Source: Annona cherimola (lineage: Eukaryota; Streptophyta; Magnoliopsida; Magnoliales; Annonaceae). From it: a stretch of DNA of 64,000 bases. A program made the translations under genes and the position numbers. The notes below the pieces were generated by a model. That model saw nothing but the letters and a program-made list of their open reading frames with translations, was not told the origin of the DNA and ran no database searches. The stretch covers positions 8,129,501 to 8,193,500 of the forward strand of contig CM059974.1 in NCBI GenBank assembly GCA_030490835.1, given 5' to 3'. Shown piece by piece: positions 46,249-59,300 of the stretch; the first letter of the stretch is position 1, and each line of letters begins with the position of its first letter.

Positions 46249-47249
46249 TTAGTATATAAATTAAATATACATAGAATAATAATTTTATGAAAAAATATAA
46301 AAAAAAATTAAAGTATGTTTTTAGTCGAATGCAAGGTTGCGTCCATACGTCCGACTTATAGAATCATGACACTTTTTATTAACAAGCTGTTATGATAGAA
46401 TCATGACACTTATTTAATAGAACTTAACATTGTTGTCATATTCGGAGCTTAAGAGTAAAATATGAGATCATTATGCGATTCTATAATTATATTTCATATA
46501 TGTAAATATGGATATAAGTTGCAGTAATATTTGGAATTAACCCATACTTAATTTTCGAATTTATTTCTTGAGAAAGGTTTTCAGTTGCGCACGATGAAAG
46601 GCGCAAATTGGCGTACGCAAAAATGAATAGCAGAAAGAGCATTGGGATGGGACTACGGGAGTCCTGGCCGAGCTCTTCTTGTTGTCCAAGCAAACTCCAA
46701 GGCTACAATATTCTTCTCCTTACAGTTACAATCCGCTGCTGAGCTGCTGCTGCTGCTCTCTCTTATTTCAACCTGCGTTGGTGATCGTTTATCAGGTATT
46801 CTTTCCCTACCCATCTCTTGCAGTCTCTTCTCCTTCTCAGACAAGCCCTCATATGTGCCCGCGAGGAGGAACGGCCGGAATTCGTAATTTAAGATCCTGC
46901 ACCAATCCCTTGTCTCATACAAGAGGTCTTGCAGTCCCAGGAGTCGGCGAATCCCTTCACGCGGCCTGCGATCAGGTCCATCAGGACGGCTTCAAAACGA
47001 TTTGTTTGAGCCGATTCTGAATCAACCGAAGTTTGCTAGACAGACCGATTGCATTGGGGACTTAGAAGCGCTTGCATGCTTTCTTTTGATTGCGAAAAGA
47101 ATTTCGATTTGATTCTGCAATGATTTTTTTTCCTTGCTCGATCTATACGTAGGTTGTGGTTTTTATTTGTTTCATGAATCGGGCAGCGTTGTTGCTTAGT
47201 TCCGAAGTCTGAAGTATATGCTGATAAATTCTGTCATAGGTCTATAAGA
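46249..47249 (+). other. Upstream region and probable 5' UTR of the proteasome gene
   Basis: About 46610-46795 has balanced GC with CT-rich stretches and ends at a possible donor (ATCAG|GTATTC, 46796). A possible acceptor (CATAG, 47239) lies 11 bp before the start codon. This would give a 5' UTR exon plus a ~444-bp leader intron, common for plant housekeeping genes. It is inferred from signals only. Confidence 0.35.
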
Positions 47250-50200
47250 ATGAAGCTCGATACAAGTGGTCTTGAATCTTTCTCCTCTTTCCGTGGTGTA
47301 AGAGACGATGTTTGTGGCAGCTTTGCATCTGTTCCGTCATTCGAACTTCCCAATTCCAACAATGTGAGCTCTCTCTCTCTCTCTCTCTCTCTCTCGGGAA
47401 TGGATTCGCGGTTATGGATGATTCAAACTTTTTCCCCTCAGTTTGATGATTTTCAAAAGAGAGCAGTGCAAATGGTGAAGCCCGCGAAGGGGACTACAAC
47501 ACTAGCTTTCATTTTCAAGGAAGGAGTCATTGTAGCTGCTGATTCTCGGGCTAGCATGGGAGGATATATCTGTATGTTCTTGTTCAAATCACCTTCTGTT
47601 TAATGCATTCCTTTTGCTGCTTTATGGTTTTATCTGTTGGCAATGATTTTTGTATTATTTAATCCTGTATGAAATGATTTACTTCAATCAAATATTATGC
47701 ATTCTTCTTACTGATTTCTCGTGGTATATGATATTCTTTAACTTGGAACTGGTGTGGGTGCTGATGGTGAGCTTAAATCTAACAATTAAGTACATATCAG
47801 GAATGATTTAATAGATATATTTCCATAGAAATATCCTATTATCTCCACCCCCATTATTGAGCGAATCATGCTCTTACAATTGCACTTGGAATAGTTTAGT
47901 TCAAGATACAAACAAAATCCCAAATCAGAGCTTGTATGAGGGATAACATAGGAATGACTTTGCCAAAAATCTATGGATTTCAAGTGCACCAAGGAAATTT
48001 CATTGTGCTCTTCCGGAGGGGTAGGTTTATATAGTTCTTTGAACAAAACAGATCTTCTTGTTGTTTATCTTCGATGCATCATTTGTTGTTAGTGAAAGTG
48101 CTTTGAAGCATGTCTTTCTTGTAACTTCTGATTTCTCAACCAATCACTTACTCCCTGAGTGTTGTTCATCTCTAGCAAAAGCAATATGACAAACTTCCAC
48201 TGTACCTGATCTGGATAAAAGGATTGTAAATCCAACTTGTTTCGAAGTTCGGACAAACCTTTTTTTTTGGCTTTTAACTAAAAAGTTTTGCATTGTTTCT
48301 GTCTACTTGATCAAATTTATTTCTTGAATACTCACTATTTTCTCCTTCTACTGAAGCATCACAATCTGTGAAGAAGATCATCGAAATCAATCCTTACATG
48401 ATTGGCACAATGGCTGGAGGTGCAGCTGATTGTCAATTTTGGCATAGGAATCTGGGCATCAAGGTCTGCATTAAGTAATACTATACACTATTTAGTTACT
48501 TTCTTTTTAGTGGTTTATATGAAGCTGATCTTTGAATTCAACTGTTATTTCGAACATGAGTTGTAAAACACGTTAAAAACATGAAGAAGGGAATACTATG
48601 AGAATCTTGTTCTGCTTCTGTTCCCAGTGTCGTCTGCATGAGCTGGCAAACAAGCGGAGGATTTCAGTTACTGGTGCTTCAAAGCTACTAGCAAATATCC
48701 TTTATTCCTACCGTGGAATGGGTCTATCTGTTGGAACCATGATTGCTGGATGGGATGAAACTGTAGGATATGCTCTCTATCCTGTGCTTGCGTTATCTTA
48801 ACTAATCGTTTTATGATTCTGGATGTAAGTGGAACTAATTACATACTCTTGCTCCATCATGTGCAATTTTAGGGTCCTGGTTTGTATTATGTAGATAGTG
48901 AGGGAGGAAGGCTTAAAGGAACTCGATTCTCTGTTGGATCTGGTTCTCCATATGCGTATGGTGTGCTGGATAATGGGTAAGCCATTTAAAAACTACTTGT
49001 TTCTTACCTATGGTTGGGAACGATCTATATTTGTTGTTGGTTGTTGTAAACCTGTATCAGGTATCGGTATGACATGTCAATTGATGAAGCTGCTGAATTG
49101 GGTCGGCGATCTATTTATCATGCAACTTTCCGAGATGGAGCTAGTGGTGGAGTTGCCAGCGGTCAGTTTCTAATTTCTAAACTATCAACAAAGAGATACG
49201 AGTTTTGTTTTTTTTTTGTTTTGCTGTTATTAGCTTGTCAGTATTTATGTAGTTCATTACTTGGTTTTGAATCGAACCCAATCCTTTTTGTGCTTCACCA
49301 ACGGTTAGGTGGTTGGCCTATATTTATAGTGTAAATGATTCAATTTGAAAATTTGTACAAAATCTCATCTGGCTATTTGTTTGGTTCAAGATGAACTTGT
49401 GAGGTGAAGAGAGAGGTTTTGAAACATGGTGCTGTGGACGGTGCATTGAGGCTCCTCCAGAGTGAAGGATGTGAAGTATAGAATATTTGGCCTTTCTCCT
49501 TGCCCTTGTCAACCATCAATTTTTCTTGCTATTTAATGGATGGTTACAATGGGAATGACAAATAAAAGAGGAAAGGCTACAAAGAAGACTACATTAAAGG
49601 GAGAATTCCATCCATTTTATCTGTTCATTCATATGCCTTCTAGGGCCAGTCATGGTCTGGAGTTTGGACCACTGAACAATGAGTCTATTAGGTGGAAGCT
49701 CTAACAGTTATTGGACTTTTTGCCTAAATCCTTGTGAAATTTGTCTAATCTGCTGTACAAAATTTCAGCTTGATGTTGCACAATACATGTCTGGCCTGCT
49801 GGATATGTATTGATATATAGTAGAAATACTATAGGGACTTCCAGTTTGAGCATTGTGTAAAGGTCCACTTGGTGCATACAGCTTAGAAATAAATTGGATT
49901 CGAATTCCAATCTCATGGACGAATATAATCCAATTTTGTGATGGCATGGACAATTTTTTGGAATGGTAAAAGCCTAATCCAATCTGGTATAATTTTCACT
50001 TGATTGAAACATTGTTTCGATCCACTCAGATTTGGTTCAGCTCATCTGTTAATCTATGTATAGTTGCAGTTGCAGGCATCCCTCTGGACATAGAAACTTG
50101 TAGAAGGCTGCAATAATAAAAACCATGATATCTCAAACTCATGGGCCTGTCTACAAAATATATGAGAAGAAGATCCATAGCAGTTTGGATTCTTGAATTT

Positions 50201-50535
50201 GTTCAATATCAAATCCTATGTTATTCAAAATTGAAATAATTTGCCAGTTTGTACTGACTTTATAGGAAAATGCTGATTTTCCAAATTCAATTAATATTAA
50301 TATTAATGGATAGTATATTTTTGTTACTTATGTTCGAGATGCTTAAACATTAATATGCCTTTGACCTTCAATAATAAGTGGCTAATATTTCTTTAAAATT
50401 TTTGCAGTATATTATGTTGGACCAAATGGGTGGAAGAAGCTTTCTGGAGACGATGTTGGCGAGCTCCACTACAAATATTACCCTGTAGTTGCAAGCTCTG
50501 TTGAGCAGGAAATGAGTGAGGTGGCTATCGGCTGA
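47250..50535 (+). CDS. PBE: 20S proteasome subunit beta type-5
   Basis: Seven exons: 47250-47363, 47442-47571, 48357-48463, 48628-48762, 48873-48976, 49061-49161, 50408-50535. They give 272 aa, about the usual length for plant PBE. The propeptide ends in KPAKG and the mature chain begins TTTLAF, so Thr56 is the catalytic N-terminal nucleophile of the chymotrypsin-like site. Other hallmarks are '[12 protein letters not shown]', '[13 protein letters not shown]', '[11 protein letters not shown]', 'GSGSPYAYG' and 'GASGGVAS'. It forms part of the inner beta-ring of the 20S core in nucleus and cytosol. The first intron (47364-47441) is only 78 bp, is a multiple of three and has no stop codon, so keeping it would insert 26 residues into the propeptide. 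All splice sites are GT-AG. Confidence 0.96.
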
Positions 50536-51989
50536 GAGAGATGCATGGATAGACATCATTGGTTGGGTTTGTACGATTTTTCAATTTCAGCACTTACAAT
50601 TTCGTGGGGTTTCATGAGATATTGAAGATACTATGGGTCGATACTGAAGAGGTATATCTTGTTTGCATGGACGACCTCAAAAGAACCAGCATATTCTAAC
50701 AACATTATTTTCAGAGCTTTGTTTTGTGACTTTTAACAATACAGTTGAAAAACATCATTGCCAGTTGAATTTGCTGGACAACGCTCAATCCCACCTTTTT
50801 TTTTTTTGATTAACCGCTTAATGCTACTTGATGTTATTGATTTACTGGTTCCGAAATAGATGGGAATATAGAGGATCTAAAATGTAAACGTAGAAACGAA
50901 TTATTTAACCCACCGCAAATTGGGGAAAATTTCAACGAAAAATTATCTTGTTTTGTTGGTCTGTGGTTCTAGCTTCCATTCAAAATGCCTAGAGGCTAAC
51001 CATGAATACTTAAGAGTCTTGATCGGACACATCATTTCCTCCTGTTCGGACTAACGATTGCGCTCTTTTTCAAATCATTGATCTCTACAGATCTAAAATA
51101 TTTGCCTCCTATTACTGGCTGTATGCTTGTTGGCCATGTTCATAGTTATTTTTCGGCCACGGCCAGCACTGCTAAAGGCTTACTTTCAATATATCCCGCC
51201 TGCAAAAGTAGAGTTGTTACTTTTCCCTTATAAAATTTTGCTTCAAAGGTGGAATCTAGAAATCCCTATAAATACTTCGCAAATTTCCTAGAAGAGCTTT
51301 TCCTCCCCCGTAACGGAGCCTTAAGAGGGAGGGATGCGACGTGCGACAATGTCTGATTGGGGCCCTGAGGGAAAAAAAAAAAAAAAAAAAAGCCCAATTT
51401 TAGAACGTTTTATTAGGGTTTTTTTTTTTCAATTTTAAATTTTCATTATGGTTCTGTCTGGCTAAGCATTTTGACAGCTCTTTTGCATTGGGAACTCAAA
51501 TGCGAGAAATTAAAATTTTGTTTCGCATGCAGGTATATACTTTTGGTTGTTGCAGTTTTTTTAGTCATAAGTGTTAAACGGCAAAATACCAAAATCTTTG
51601 TTCTTAAGTAAGTGCTAAAGGATTATATTGAAAGTAAAATTTATGCGAAGACACAAGCTCAAAGCTTCAAACAAAGTGGTTGAATACAATTAAGGAAACA
51701 TTTCCCTCCTAAATTTACATTTACTCCTTAATGGCTCGGACAAACTTTCCCGGGAAGCGAGTGAGCTTTCTTCTGAGGGACTGCCGGGTAGAGAAATCTT
51801 CGCGTGCGGAAAGTTGGCCAAACAGGCTGGAATAGAAAATAGCTCCTCTCTTGCGAAACTACTTATTTTTGCGCGAAAGCTCCTCTGCAAAAAGTATATT
51901 TTCCAAAACAGCTGAAATCTTACATGGCGATAAAATAAAATACGGGCAGAGGTATCTAGCTGAACCAATATCTATCCATGCAATGACTA

Positions 51990-52585
51990 GTACTCAACGG
52001 ATCGGGTTGAAATTTAATCATAATTCTAACTCATTAAAAATATTTCCACCTTAATCCGTTTATTAATCCATTTAAAAAACGTTGATCCTAACCCATTTAT
52101 AATCCGTTTAATAAACAAATTGATGAGTTGTTAACAGGTTAGATAGTAAACAACCTAAAAGCTTGAGCTCCAGTAGATGACTATTTTTGAGGAACAAACG
52201 AGAGGGTGTTTTTGTTTTTAGTGCTGGAGAAATAATAATAGGACAATAGTGGAAAAATAAAATTAAGATAGCAGTGGAAAAAAAAAAGAAAATTAAGTGG
52301 CGAGAGTAAGACTTAGTAAAAAAAAATTAGTGAAGGAAAATAATTAAAAATTTACATATATATCTGACGTTAATGGGTTAAACGATTTAAATAAGTTGAA
52401 CAAGTTAAATGGATTACTGAATGAGTTGACGGGTTATAAAATCTCAAACCTTATCTGTTTGTTTAATTAAACAGTTGAATGTGTTGCTGAATCATAACTC
52501 GTTTATTCAAAAATCTCAATTCAAGCTCATTTATAAATAAATTAAACGATAGGAGTTGACGGATTGACCATGACCATTAATACCC
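51990..52585. mobile_element. Dispersed repeat, copy B
   Basis: Shares style and ordered motifs with 6180-7180: 'ctaacccatttataatccg', 'gagttgttaacaggttag', 'ttgaacaagttaaat', and an end 'gaccatgaccattaatacc'. It is shorter than copy A. Terminal repeats are degenerate and no TSD is assigned. Confidence 0.45.
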
Positions 52586-52667
52586 TTAGTAAGTAGTATC
52601 TGCGAAATGCAAGATAAGGTAAAATTTTCCAATACGCAAGCAACAACACTTCTATATATGGATTTGG

Positions 52668-53143
52668 GCAAATTTCATATATACTCATAAATTTTACCTA
52701 TAATTCTACTTATACCTGTGAATTTTTAAAAATTTCTTTCACATACAAATTTTTATCGTAATTTCACTTATGCCCACGTTGTTAAAGATCCATTAAATGG
52801 GTCATTAGCCCCATTGTAAAATGAGGAATATGTCCAAGTTTTAATGTAATTTAATATTGTATTGCTTAAAGTTAAAGATTTATTTTCAAATAATATATGA
52901 TTTTATAGTTGTAGAATTACTAAAAATTGATTATAATATGAATTTTATCTATAAAATAGGAATTAGAGATTGACATATTCGTCGTTTTTCAAAGAGTTAA
53001 CAGCCTTTTTAATTGATCTTTAACGATATAGGTATAAGTGAAATTTAGATGAAAATTCACGGGTAAGAAAAGAATTTTTGAAAATTTATATATGTAAAAT
53101 GAAATTAAGGGTAAAACTTGTAGATATATAAAGAATTTGGCCA
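52668..53143. mobile_element. Foldback MITE with ~130-bp arms
   Basis: The left arm starts 'gggcaaatttcatatatact' and includes 'acttatacctgtgaattttt' and 'gttaaagatccattaaa'. The right arm on the opposite strand starts 'ggccaaattctttatatatc' and includes 'ttacccgtgaattttcat' and 'gttaaagatcaattaaa'. The arms are imperfect mirror images around ~52830-52980. A half copy is present near 11205-11330. Confidence 0.7.
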
Positions 53144-53610
53144 GTGTACTTGGTAGGATCGGAATAGATTTCAAGATGACATATGGGCAAGATATGACAT
53201 GAGTAAATGAGTAACGGGAAATAAAAAGGAAGAATAAAATCAGAAATAGGATGATTGTCTAGAAAAAATATTTAAAATAATTGATATATACAAGAGAAAA
53301 AAAGTAAGATAACTGGCAAGTAAGAACTTAAATTTAATGCGGTTCGCCTTTCACCGTTCCATTCCATCGCATTCCATTTTCATGCGGATGCTGAATGCCA
53401 AACGATTCGTAAGATTTTCCATCCGCGATGGAGATTCGGCAATTGAGCGAAGGAACACAGTAAGTAGTTCTCGGATCTACATTCCAAGCCCGCCACGCTG
53501 CTACAGTATTGGATTGCATTGCTTCCCAATCCCCCATTAAAACCTTTTGAAGACAGCTGGATTTTGAGGGTAAAGAGCAGCAGCAGGACGCTAGGGCAAG
53601 GGAGGAAGGG

Positions 53611-54242
53611 ATGGAGGACATCGAAGATGTAGTTGCAGCTGGTCCTCCACCGGGGCTTCGCCTCCCAAACACCACCGTTGGTATCAAGCCCAAGAAACCC
53701 AAGGCTCGGATTATCCAACCCTCACCTCCTCAAGTCCCTGGCACTCAGGTTCCCATCCTCTCTCGCTGTTCTATCCAAAATCGCTCATCCACAGCATGCC
53801 ACTGTGGATTGATCACCTTGGTGTTGTTAACTCATCATGTTTCAGATTGAGATGAATGCGAACATTCTTCTTCTTCTACCACCACCACCACTACCACCAC
53901 CACCACGAGGAGGGCCTGAATCGTGATCTGTTAGGCAGTAGGGCGGGCCTTTCAAGCAGTCCTTGGTGTTTATATGTATTCTTATCTTCTTTTTTTTGTT
54001 TTGGTTGTCGCAGACTATATACGTGAGAACTTTCGGATGCTCGCACAACCAGGCAAGCTCTCAATTCATTATTATCTGCCCGTAACGGATATGATCCAAA
54101 AATTCTAAATATACAGGAAATGTCAGAATTTTGTTGTCAGAATATTCAACGGATATCATGATTCTTGAATGAAAAAACCAAAATTTTCTTGTATTGCAGG
54201 TCATGCTGATCCAGGTGGTGCCCATAACTTCAGTGATTCCTC

Positions 54243-54279
<37 letters not shown>

Positions 54280-56314
54280 CATGATAGATCTCACACACAT
54301 GGGCAAGGATTGGTATTTCCTTTCAACACGCTAATTAGTTTGAAATACATAAATCACACACTGTAGGAGTATTTAAATTCTTACCGGGTTCAAGATGGGA
54401 CCTAAATAGTCATAATGCAGTTACTGAAGTAAAATAATGGTAAATTTCTGTCAAATCGATTAACCTATATGGGGATTTTTTTTGTAATAAAAAACCTGAA
54501 ACTTCTCAGTTATATCTGTAGTTTTAATACTAGTATATTATTATTCTTATTGTTAGTATTTTTAAACTCATAATGGTTCTAACTCTAGTTTGTTCTACTG
54601 ACAGAGTGACAGTGAATATATGGCGGGTCAACTTTCAGCATTTGGATATGCTATGGCTGAAAATCCAGAGGAGGCAGACCTTTGGCTGATCAATACGTAA
54701 TGATGCTATTCACCTACTTTATATCCTTTTTTTTTTTGTTGGTGCTGTGAAGTGCATATTCTTCTTCCATTTACTTTATATTTCATTGTTTTGTTTTATT
54801 ATATATTCTTTGAATGGTTAATGACAATACGAGGAAAAAAAACTTAGCCAGCATGCATTCATGCACATTTCAACGTTTCTATAAGTGAAATTAAAATTGC
54901 ATAGGATGTGTAGAAATGATTTCTTTGATATGTAATCAACTGGTGGCTTGTGATAGAAACAGGACTGAGTCAGCAATGACCTTACATTGATCTTGGCCAT
55001 CCTATGGTAATCCCAATTCCCAACTGGATACAATTGATTGTCCCAAAACTTGAGCGCACTATCTTAGCCAAACATCATGTGAGTGATTTTTAAACATAGC
55101 ATGGAGGCACAATTGCTTTACATGGATGTGTATGTGCAAAGAACGGAAATAGTGTCATTGTCTCCATGACATGTTTTGAAATGGTAGAACTAATTAGTGA
55201 TACAGACTAGTTAAAGCAGTTGGACAAAATCATGCTCAAAATCCTATTACAAGCGCAGAAGTATCATGTTGGTTTTTAGGATTAGTTGATTGATTGTAGT
55301 GCATGCTAATCAGTTTCATTCACTGGAAATGTCTCCTTGCAAACATATACTTGGAAGCATAAACATTTTTCGTTTACATCTTAAGTGAGCGTGATGTGAT
55401 TACAATGCACTAGGTTCATGTGGCTGGAGAAAAATCTGTTAGATGTGGCATTATAGCATGAAAAGAAACATCCGAGTGAGCAACTCTGCTCTTGATTTCA
55501 ATTGGACCACGGTTTTGAGACTTGGGTCATCCCCAATTGAAGCATGTGACTTCCTGTGCCAAGTTGATTGTCCTGTGTCTCTCCATAGTTTGGGATTGAT
55601 TTTAGCAACATGTCCAAACAAGGACCATTGCACATCAACCTACTTTTGGTAGTTATATGCCTGCTGTAAATGTGTTTTGCTCATAGTAATGCAGAGACTT
55701 TAGGTGAGAAAGCTTCGATGGATAAGATTGTGCCATCAGCTAACTATTTTCTTTTCTTGTTCTTTTTCTGTTTTTTGCCATTTGGTGTTAATTATTTAAT
55801 ACGTGATTTCCAAAACAGAAATTTATTTTTTTAAAAAAAATCAGTAGACAGTCTTACAATGATTACTCAATACACAGGGAAACTTGTCAATGCTGAGTTT
55901 GGATATTTTATTTATTTGTTATGACCATCACTTTGCTGTATCAGAGTGTTGACATCCATTATTTGAACCAGATGCACAGTGAAATCACCCAGTCAATCTG
56001 CCATGGAGACTCTAATTAAAAGATGTAAAATTTCCAAGAAACCACTGGTAGTTGCTGGGTGTGTCCCTCAAGGAAGTAGAGATCTGAAAGAGTTAGAAGG
56101 GATCAGCATAATTGGTGTACAACAAATAGATCGTGTTGTTGAAGTAGTTGAAGAGACTCTAAAGGGTCATGAGGTCCGGCTTTTAAATCGCAAGACATTG
56201 CCAGCACTTGACCTTCCAAAGGTACAACTTGGAATTCTTCACATGTTTTATTTCGCATTTTCACAAGAGTAATCGGTTATGCATAGGTAAGATGTAAGGG
56301 TAATGATTCCATGC

Positions 56315-56358
<44 letters not shown>

Positions 56359-59300
56359 CTGTTCCGGTGCAGTGACGCTGCACCGGAACAGCAGTACAGT
56401 GGGCCCAAAATGGACCCCACATGATCATGAAATCATGATCTACTCCACCCATTGTATTTAAAATAATGTATTTTATTACCACACCAATTTTCATCCCAAT
56501 CAGATATGTATATGGGCCCCATCTGAAAATGGTACAAATCCAACGTAATAAAATAGTTTGATGTAAATAACAACTTTAAAGTATCTGATTGGGATGAAAA
56601 TTGGTATGGTAATAGAATACATTATTCTAAATACAATTGGTGGAGTAGATCATGATTTCATTATCATGTGGGGCCCATTTTGGGCCCACTGCACCGCTGT
56701 TCCGGTGCAGTGATGCTGCACCGGAACAGCTTCCATATATATATATATATATATAGGTGTTTTGTGCCTTTTTCCATTTTTTTTGTTTTTATGTGAACCA
56801 CACGTATTTAGTTTACATACCAAAATTTATGTTTATTGCATTTTTGTTATATATTTTTTATAATTTCAAAAATCAACAGTTTTCACCTCCATTTGTGTTA
56901 AGGGTGAAAACTATTGCTTTTGAAATTAGAAATATATGTACAACAATGATAAATTCTGATATATATACATAAAGATTACACGTGGCCCACCAAAAAGAAA
57001 AGAATTTTTTTTAAAACGAAAAAAGGGTTCAAAACACCTATACGTGTTGAGGATCGGTGCACATGTATATATTGAATCCTTATCCCAGTACACATGCATA
57101 TGTTGAATGATTACCCAAAATGTAATTACTTGTATTGTCTATTCTCATTCTTTTCAGTCAGGTGGTAGTGTTAAGCTTAACTTAATTCTTTTAACAGGTG
57201 AGGAAGAACAAATTTATTGAGATTCTTCCAATTAATGTTGGTTGTTTAGGTGCTTGCACCTACTGTAAGACAAAGCATGCCCGAGGTCATCTTGGAAGCT
57301 ACACCGTAAACAGTCTCGTAAGTATTTGTTGCTTGATGTATAAACATCAGCATGATTGCTTTCTGGAATGAAAAGATAGAAAAACACCTAATGATCATGA
57401 AACTTTGTTTTCTGTTGTTGCGAATTCAATGCTGAAAGTGTGTGGGTCGCAGGTTCAGCGTGTGAGAACTGTTATTTCTGAAGGAATCAAGGAGATATGG
57501 TTGAGCAGTGAAGACACTGGTGCATATGGTAAATATTCGATATTTCTGCTGATCATTTTCATGTTTAGACTGGTAATGGAAACTTTCTGTAGGCTCTCCC
57601 GAATAGTAAGGATGGAAATATTTGCTTGGTTCCTTATGCATGTACTTGCATTTATATAGATGTTGCATTCACATATATGTTTGAGTGGAATTCCTGATCC
57701 ATGCATTGGTTGAGATTGCTGAACCAACTTGTTGTCTTGATTTTGTTTGAATTCATTTCAGCACATTCACTGGTAAAATTGAACAATTCAAGAAATTTGC
57801 CAATCATTTTCTTCCCTTAAGAAAGGAGTACATTTGTGGAGGCTAATGAGATTTATGATTGTAAGTATGAGGAACACAAACTTATTGTGCATGTGTTCGA
57901 ATAAAATATATCTTCAATTAGAGATTAAGAAAACTCTAATAGCAGGTTTTTTCCCTTAAATTAAACTTATATACTTGTGTAAGAAGTTTCTTCCTTACAT
58001 AGTTTGATTTAGTAATTTTGATTGTTATCATCCCAATGATAATGCAACACCATTTCCCTTGGAATGATGTTGATATACATCCCTTGAAAACTTTCCTCTG
58101 ATGACATTGCAGGTCGTGATATTGGTGTTAGTCTTCCCATTTTACTGAACGCTATAGTTGCAGAACTTCCTCCTGATGGAAGCACAATGCTTCGAGTTGG
58201 CATGACTAATCCTCCCTTCATTCTTGAGCACTTAAAAGAGATAGCCAAAATCTTATGCCATCCATGTGTCTATTCCTTTCTCCATGTGCCAGTCCAGTCT
58301 GGGAGTGATTCCATTCTTACTGTAAGTTGAAACAGATTCTTTATCTGATGTATTTTTTTATCATTTCATGGGTAGTATACTAGTGTTTATTCAATTTCGA
58401 AGCGCAGCTATCACTTCCAAAAATTAGAAGTTTTCAGTTTGAACAAATCATTTGAAGCCAGACAAATTTGTCACATATTTTCATCAGTAGGCTGCAGTTT
58501 CAACCTGTGCAATCCAACTGTTCTTATGTTATTTAGAATTCTGAGACTTTCCATCATCATCATCATCATATTTATTGTTGTTTCTGTTGCTGCTGCTGTT
58601 ATTATTTGCAGGCAATGAAGCGAGAATACACTGTGAGTGAGTTCAGAACAGTGGTGGATACTTTGAGCCAGCTTGTTCCTGAAATGCAAATTGCAACTGA
58701 CATAATTTGCGGATTCCCTGGTGAGTTTGCATGGTTTTATGTAATTTTCTGTTGTCTCACCAACAAAAAGGTTCAACAGGCGTTCCGTTTTTCACACGCA
58801 TCATTGACATTCTTGTTCCTTCTACTTGCATGAACGAATTTCAATTTTTTGACAAAAGCACAGACATTTTTCTACTTGGAGTGGAAGTGCCTGTGAAGGA
58901 AGGATAGTGGATCTTAGCACCATCATAAATTGCTTTTTTTCACTGACATAATTTGCCTTTGGCTTTCCTATGAATATTTGCAAAGAAATGTTACTTGTGA
59001 TATGCCTGTGTTTGCAGGTGAAACAGACAATGATTTCGCTCAAACTGTCAGCCTTATCAAGGAGTATAAGTTCCCTCAGGTCCATATTTCACAGTTCTAT
59101 CCTAGACCAGGTGTGAGGTTTGAGAAACTGCTGTTGTGATAATTTTGGCTTCATAAAATGATAAGAATGTAGTCTTTTCTGTGGCTGGCAGTATTTTTAT
59201 TTGTTACTTTATCATAAATGCAGGAACACCAGCTGCAAGGATGAAAAAGATTCCCAGCACAGAGGTGAAGAAACGCAGTCGTGAGTTGACCTCCATTTTT

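Larger units (their letters stand above)
50536..53610. other. Intergenic region between PBE and CDKAL1-like genes
   Basis: No gene is seen. It contains the PBE 3' UTR, an A run (~51370-51390), copy B of a dispersed repeat (51990-52585), a foldback element (52668-53143) and the promoter/5' UTR of the downstream gene (from ~53340). Confidence 0.5.
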
